Shown here piece by piece: positions 5,479 through 5,571 of a stretch of DNA of 5,571 bases. A program made the position numbers and the translations under genes. Within the stretch, counting starts at the first letter, position 1. Each line of letters opens with the position of its first letter. The notes under the pieces are model-generated. The model made no database searches and was not told the DNA's origin. It was given only the letters and a program-made list of their open reading frames with translations. The DNA comes from Deltaproteobacteria bacterium (GTDB taxonomy: Bacteria > Myxococcota > Polyangia > Polyangiales > B10-G4): contig JAFDCW010000358.1 in NCBI GenBank assembly GCA_019312705.1, forward strand, positions 1 through 5,571, in the 5' to 3' direction.

Positions 5479-5571
5479 TCACATGCCCTCCGGAACGGCC
5501 AAGTCATCCATGATCCGCACAGCGATCCCGCCAAGCGCCGAATCGATAGCTCCCGGCGGCGGATTCTCGCC
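5479..5571 (-). CDS. 3' end of a probable minus-strand gene (partial, hypothetical)
   Basis: On the minus strand a frame is open from the window edge for 30 codons and ends with TGA at 5481-5479. Its end reads ALGGIAVRIMDDLAVPEGM. About 22 of the 30 codons end in G or C, better than the competing minus-strand frame, which stops early. A plus-strand frame across the same bases is also open but has weaker codon bias and no ribosome binding site. I do not recognise the family from this tail. The gene would converge with the lipoprotein gene, with its stop 54 bases from copy B. Confidence 0.45.
   Translation of the reverse strand, partial: GENPPPGAIDSALGGIAVRIMDDLAVPEGM

Overview
The window is GC-rich DNA with strong G/C preference at third codon positions. 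It looks like a Gram-negative, myxobacteria-like (Polyangiales-type) genome. This is inferred from the base composition, a lipoprotein built of PKD/Ig-like repeats behind a Pro/Asp-rich linker, and stand-alone radical SAM and CDGSH proteins; no marker gene fixes the taxon.

Left part (1-2505). The first 33 bases probably hold the start of a gene leaving the window on the minus strand, so 34-127 would be a divergent promoter region. A plus-strand pair follows. The first gene (128-772) encodes a three-cluster iron-sulfur protein: a divergent 4Fe-4S ferredoxin domain followed by two CDGSH domains. Eleven bases later comes a 573-residue radical SAM enzyme (784-2505) with a canonical CX3CX2C motif and two separate downstream cysteine modules that look like auxiliary Fe-S cluster sites. 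The tight spacing and weak ribosome binding site of the second gene suggest coupled expression. A redox link between the two proteins is plausible but inferred.

Middle part (2506-4402). A 124-base gap carries two perfect 14-bp palindromes. One sits exactly in the spacer of a candidate promoter. It precedes a 590-residue lipoprotein with four tandem PKD/Ig-like domains, each with a probable disulfide, and a YfaP/DUF2135-like C-terminal beta domain.

Right part (4403-5571). About 1.08 kb between probably convergent genes holds no convincing gene but is highly structured. A short degenerate tandem repeat (4411-4482) is followed by a roughly 940-bp inverted duplication (4488-5424). Its arms stay in perfect register without any net insertion or deletion for about 380 bp, although local identity swings between 100% and about 30-40%. 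The outer 150 bp of each arm is itself a MITE-like unit with 24-bp terminal inverted repeats. The unique centre has its own 11-bp stem hairpin. The far right edge holds the 3' end of a probable minus-strand gene (stop at 5479). The inverted duplication is the least explained and most interesting part of the window.
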